From positions 1 through 64,000 of the forward strand of contig NZ_MRCS01000032.1 in the NCBI RefSeq assembly GCF_002303925.1: DNA of 64,000 nt, in the 5' to 3' direction. Shown here piece by piece: positions 60,530-64,000 of this stretch. A model generated the notes under the pieces. It did not search any database and was not told the origin of the DNA. It worked only from the letters and a program-made list of their open reading frames with translations. Source of the stretch: Pseudomonas sp. ACN8 (GTDB lineage: Bacteria > Pseudomonadota > Gammaproteobacteria > Pseudomonadales > Pseudomonadaceae). Position 1 is the first letter of the stretch; every line of letters starts with the position of its first letter. Both the position numbers and the translations under genes were made by a program.

Positions 60530-61444
60530 ATGAAGGATCTAAATCAGCGCAGAATGCGCTACTTTTTTGAGGTGCTATCGAGCGGCTCAGTGCGTGGCGC
60601 AGCAGATAGCTTGAATACAGCGGCGTCGGTAATTACTAGGCAAATCAAACTCTTAGAGGAAGAGGTGGGAGCGGTATTGTTTGACAGACAGGCGCGTGGA
60701 GTTGTACCAACCGAGGCTGCTCATCTGTTGCTTGAGTTCTGGCGCGGATGCCAGGCTCACCAAGAAAAGCTTGAAGATCGACTGCGCGGTTTAAGAGGAC
60801 TGCGGGAGGGGGAGATTCGGGTCGTCACGAGTGAAGGATTCATCGATCCACTCATCGATAACGTGCTCGCGGAGTTTTCTGCCGCTTACCCAGGAATTCG
60901 GGTCACATTGGACGTGAGGCCGGTTAACAGCGTTCTTGACGAGATAGCTCAAAGCAAGGCCCATTTCGGCTTGGCCTATAATCCGCCAGCTCATCCAGAG
61001 GTGGAGTACCGAGCTTCATCGCTCCAGCCCATCCGCTTGTTACTACGGGTAAATCACCCGTTATCGACATTGAGTGAGCCGCTTAGTTTGAAGGATATAA
61101 TCCGATATCCGCTGGCGATCATGCCAACTGAGTTTGGTCTTGGGCAGGCGATCCAGCAGGTGGCCCATGTGGAGAATTTTGCGCTGCGCCCCGTGCTCGT
61201 CAGCAACTCCCTGATTGCTCTCAGGCGATACGTGATGCGGGGAGATGCGGTCACTATGATGGGCGATTTCTCCGCAATCAACGACGTGCTGGCTGGTGAT
61301 CTGGTAACGCGCTCCATTGACCACCCTTTGTTCCAAAACATTTATGCAAGGCTTGTGGTGAAGCGCGGTAGGCCGTTATCAGAAGCCGCTGAGGAATTGT
61401 TGAAGTGGATCCTTACGAGGTTGACAGTATTTCAACAGTATTGA
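60530..61444 (+). CDS. LysR-family transcriptional regulator
   Basis: 304 aa. Helix-turn-helix at residues 5-60 (YFFEVLSSGSVRGAADSLNT, ITRQIKLLEEEVGAVLFDRQ). The effector domain has LREGEIRVVTSEGFIDPLID and HFGLAYNPPAHPEVEYRA. It diverges from the MFS permease gene with 124 nt between starts, the classic arrangement for control of the neighbouring uptake operon. Confidence 0.92.
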   Translation: MKDLNQRRMRYFFEVLSSGSVRGAADSLNTAASVITRQIKLLEEEVGAVLFDRQARGVVPTEAAHLLLEFWRGCQAHQEKLEDRLRGLRGLREGEIRVVTSEGFIDPLIDNVLAEFSAAYPGIRVTLDVRPVNSVLDEIAQSKAHFGLAYNPPAHPEVEYRASSLQPIRLLLRVNHPLSTLSEPLSLKDIIRYPLAIMPTEFGLGQAIQQVAHVENFALRPVLVSNSLIALRRYVMRGDAVTMMGDFSAINDVLAGDLVTRSIDHPLFQNIYARLVVKRGRPLSEAAEELLKWILTRLTVFQQY

Positions 61445-61969
61445 CCAGACGTCCACCCAGTACGGATTCGCATAAGCAACCTGTCACTATCGTTGCGCGA
61501 TGGAGAATGGGGCGCGCCGTTCTGGCGATCGTTCAGTTGTTTGAATTGTTGCGACGATGACCCGAACAGGGCGCAGGTCAATGAACGGCGGCCAAGATAC
61601 TAGAAGGTTTACTCGAGGCGCGCCCTACCAGTTTGTAATCTTGTACCTCCTAGAATTCCATTCATCTATGAATTCGGGAGGTGATTTCACCAGGTTGCTT
61701 TCGCGGCCTCATTTTTCATTGTCGTGATGATCCCGTAAGCGAAACGTTTGAGTGCATTACTCTGCTGGCCGCGACTGACTACGAGGTTCACCCACTGCGC
61801 CTGATTAAGCAGCTGCCATAGAGAGAATGAACGGTTGCGAGGGAGTGGTCTTGATCAGGTCCCTGAAGATGTCCGAAAGGAGTTGGACCTATTGATTTGT
61901 CAGGTTGCTGATTTCTCTTGCCTGCTCATTCGTCAGATTGATCTGCCAGCGTGACGTGAGGTTGCTTTG
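61445..61969. other. Gap after the LysR gene
   Basis: No supported gene over about 525 bp. A reading FECITLLAATDYEVHPLRLIKQLP near 61740-61820 may be part of an old gene, but I cannot name it. Confidence 0.35.
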
Positions 61970-62001
61970 AAAAAAAGAGCTCTTCGAAGGGCCCTTTTTT
62001 T
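61970..62001. terminator. Bidirectional terminator
   Basis: Seven A residues, then GAGCTC-TTCG-AAGGGCCC-type hairpin, then seven T residues. It lies 71 nt past the stop of the minus-strand dehalogenase-like gene and could also stop transcripts coming from the LysR side. Confidence 0.7.
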
Positions 62002-62072
62002 GTATGGCTCGATGAAGTGAAAGACCTGAGCGTTTGCGCATTGCTGCAAGCTCAACAAGTCGCATCAATCGG

Positions 62073-62801
62073 TCACGGGCAGTTGAGTATTGAAGCAACC
62101 TCGCGTAAGGAATCCGCCACAATGTCCCAATCCTCAGTAGGTTCCAGATCAGATATCTGGTCAGGTCCGTATTCTGTAGGACGCCTGACGAACACTGTGC
62201 GAAAGCCGCAAGCACGCGCTGCGATAAGATCGTCGTTGTGAGCTGCGACCATAGCAATACGATGCGCTGGTAACCCCACGGCTTCGGCCGACCTTAAATA
62301 CGTTTGTGGCTGAGGCTTATAAGAGCGGGTCAACCCTGCACCTGCAATGACGTCCCAGGGTAAGCCGCCGTAACGGGCAAGGTTCATCATCCCGGCGATG
62401 TGGCCGTTGGAGATGGGGCCGATGGCGAAACGTCGCTTCAAACGGGTGAGTCCTTCAACGGCGTCAGGCCATGGGTCAAGCTTCTCCCAGGCCTTGCACC
62501 AGACGGCAATATCCGCTTCGTTGAGTTGCCCGGACTCGATGCCATGGCGAACCATCAAGGTCTCAAGATTCTCTCTGTTCAATACATCCAGCGTCACAAA
62601 CGAACGTTGACCTGAACGGATGCGTTCCATAGACGGCTGGTAAAGCGACCTCCATTCATCGGCGAAAGCGAGTGGGGCTATCCGCAAACCGCAGCTCTGC
62701 AAAAATGGGGCGGATTCCCGAGCCACACTCGTTCGCCAGTCAACGACGGTGCCAAAGACGTCGAATCCAAGAAAACCTAGCTCTTCAAGACCTGTCTGCA
62801 T
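62073..62801 (-). CDS. HAD-superfamily hydrolase, type II haloacid dehalogenase-like
   Basis: 242 aa from ATG 62801 with AGGAG 8-9 nt upstream. Motif I is FDVFGTVVDWRTS (Asp nucleophile), motif II PISNGHIAGM, then SYKPQPQTY (Lys) and AAHNDDLIAARACGFRT. This is the L-2-haloacid dehalogenase family, which hydrolyses 2-haloacids to 2-hydroxyacids, although many members act on other small acids. It has no partner genes and is bounded by a terminator, so it is probably a single-gene unit. Confidence 0.9.
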   Translation of the reverse strand: MQTGLEELGFLGFDVFGTVVDWRTSVARESAPFLQSCGLRIAPLAFADEWRSLYQPSMERIRSGQRSFVTLDVLNRENLETLMVRHGIESGQLNEADIAVWCKAWEKLDPWPDAVEGLTRLKRRFAIGPISNGHIAGMMNLARYGGLPWDVIAGAGLTRSYKPQPQTYLRSAEAVGLPAHRIAMVAAHNDDLIAARACGFRTVFVRRPTEYGPDQISDLEPTEDWDIVADSLREVASILNCP

Positions 62802-63468
62802 GTTCACTCTCCTGTGCAATTGTTGTGTTCCCGGTGCTTGTCATTCCCGCTGTTGTGTTTTCTGTTGAATAACAAACGCGTCAGCGCCAGCCGAGGGCCG
62901 GGCGACGTGCTTGAGAAGGGAATCGATGACATGCGCGCAATGACACCCAGTTTATTAGTAACGGTCAGTAGCAGTGTGTCTGCCGCTGTAATGGCTTCAT
63001 TCTTCGCCAGTTCTGGGATTAACGCATCAGGCTCTACCGAATTATTTCGCCCGAAGACGGTTTGAATATCGTCGTCGAAAAAGCCGATGGTGTCCTCTTT
63101 CTCTGTATCTGTTTAAACCGAGAGTCGCCAAGCGTTTCTATTTGCCCAACTCGATAGTTCCTGTCCGCAAATAGCCGAAAGTTGGGTGTCACGCGCGATT
63201 TTGGAAAGCGATTCCGCCAAGGCCCTGCAACACTGCTATCGCTCGTGTTAAGTCGAGGCGTGAGCCGCAGGCACTGGTTCCGGCTGTTATCGGCCAGGCT
63301 ATTCACTGGCTGGTGTGCGTGCGCTTCAACTAAGCAGATGAACAAAAACAGCGCATTTTTTGAGCACTGGCTGCAGCAGCGCCCATCGCATGTGTTGGCG
63401 TGGCAGCGTGTGGAAGCGCTTAGCGTTGAATTTGCAAAGTATTCCACCTCAATTGCCCCGACAAACCC
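62802..63468. other. Gap with no supported gene
   Basis: About 670 bp. Open frames exist on both strands (for example minus 63447-63034), but none has protein-like sequence or a ribosome binding site. A stretch on the minus strand near 63110-63050 reads IGFFDDDIQTVFGR and may be a remnant. Confidence 0.35.
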
Positions 63469-63960
63469 TCAAGGCACCAGCCATGGGCATGCGTCGACGG
63501 GAAAACCTGAAGCTACTGGGACTATGCTAAGCAAGTGTTGGAGGCGGTAATAGGCCGTTGCCGCCACTGGACATATCGCATTCCGTGACGAAGGGTGGGC
63601 AAGCACATGGGGAATGATGCGCCCAACATCCCTGCCGGTTGACCAAGAGAATTTCTGATTGCCATCACCCATGATGCCCAAGGGTTCAAGCATTTAGTAC
63701 TCAGGCCACAGACCAGCCGGAATAATGGTGAAGTCCATTCCGGCCATTTCGATCATGCTTTGGATAAACATCTTTTGACGCGCGGTGCGGCTATGTACGG
63801 TCAGTATGGGTTGACGGAACTCCCACTCATAGATGAAGCCGAACTCAGACGGAACAAACCGCTTCACGCCCGCTTCGCGTGCTGCGTAGATCAGCAGGTA
63901 TTGAGATTCGGTCGCGTAACCGATCAGGACAGCTTATTTCATGTCGACGCGAGCTTGATG
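63469..63960 (-). pseudogene. Decayed NmrA-type NAD(P)-binding protein gene
   Basis: One minus-strand frame reads AVLIGYATESQYLLIYAARE, AGVKRFVPSEFGFIYEWE, MAGMDFTIIPAGLWPEY, then TAA at 63694-63696, and continues in the same frame as MLEPLGIMGDGNQKFSWSTG, RDVGRIIPHVLAHPSSRNAI, CPVAATAYYRL. A second in-frame TAA lies just before AVLIG (about 63935). AGVKRFVPSEFG and the GRDVGR stretch are typical of NmrA/isoflavone-reductase-like atypical short-chain proteins. The N-terminal Rossmann motif is missing from the window. Two nonsense codons mark it as inactive. Confidence 0.7.
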
Positions 63961-64000
63961 GCTCAGTCGCTTGCCGCCAGGTCAGAGTCCAATTCGTGGA

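Noticed and set aside
61889..62257. 122-codon minus-strand frame overlapping the dehalogenase gene
   Set aside because: It overlaps the real gene in another frame and crosses the terminator hairpin.
1..64000. tRNA, rRNA or CRISPR arrays
   Set aside because: No cloverleaf with a CCA-ready acceptor stem, no rRNA-like stretch and no regularly spaced direct repeats were noticed on either strand; a dedicated scan was not possible.

Overview
The window reads as chromosomal DNA of a Pseudomonas (fluorescens/putida-like gammaproteobacterium). The evidence is a linked urtABCDE-urease locus with AmiC/AmiR-type regulators, acsA, yjcH-actP, an OprD-family porin, many LysR regulators and mostly high-GC codon use. 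No rRNA, tRNA or CRISPR array was seen.

Layout. (1) 1-3926: a LodA/GoxA-type quinone-cofactor (CTQ) oxidase, cut by the left edge and fused to a haem-oxygenase-like di-iron (HDO) domain, followed by its LodB-type flavoprotein. (2) 4231-14169, minus strand: a urea uptake and hydrolysis block in the order urtABCDE-ureEF-ureAB(fused)-ureC-ureG-ureD. Its leader RNA carries an intrinsic terminator. Divergent from it (14847-19018, plus) are an AmiC-like amide sensor, an AmiR-like ANTAR antiterminator, an aliphatic amidase and a UreJ nickel permease. The urtA and amidase leaders share a hairpin of ANTAR type, so amide/urea sensing probably controls both by antitermination. (3) 19114-20190: a wrecked amidase gene. 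(4) 20426-32236: a likely defence island with a split HEPN/RES NAD-targeting gene, a small unknown gene, an SspB-SspC-SspD-like DNA phosphorothioation operon without SspA or SspE, and a coupled pair made of a dual-GHKL ATPase/histidine kinase and a divergent receiver-domain protein. The pair is the best candidate for a little-described system.

(5) 32864-52153: acetate and acrylate/3-hydroxypropionate metabolism. A LysR gene and acsA are followed by acuK (enoyl-CoA hydratase), acuN (class III CoA transferase), dddA (GMC oxidoreductase), acuR (TetR) and dddC (malonate-semialdehyde dehydrogenase), with a divergent LysR gene. Then come an aldehyde dehydrogenase, an Old Yellow Enzyme, a luciferase-like oxidoreductase and an ArsR gene, then acuI (acryloyl-CoA reductase) and yjcH-actP (acetate import). 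Acrylate would be activated to acryloyl-CoA, hydrated to 3-hydroxypropionate, oxidised by DddA and DddC to acetyl-CoA, or reduced by AcuI. Three promoters share one AcuR operator sitting directly against the -10 box.

(6) 52375-64000: a MarR gene, an IS21-family element (istA/istB), an OprD porin, an M81/MlrC peptidase and an MFS permease with a divergent LysR gene (a probable uptake and hydrolysis unit), a haloacid-dehalogenase-like hydrolase, and a decayed NmrA-type gene at the right edge. Remnants and the insertion sequence mark regions 3, 4 and 6 as the most plastic parts.
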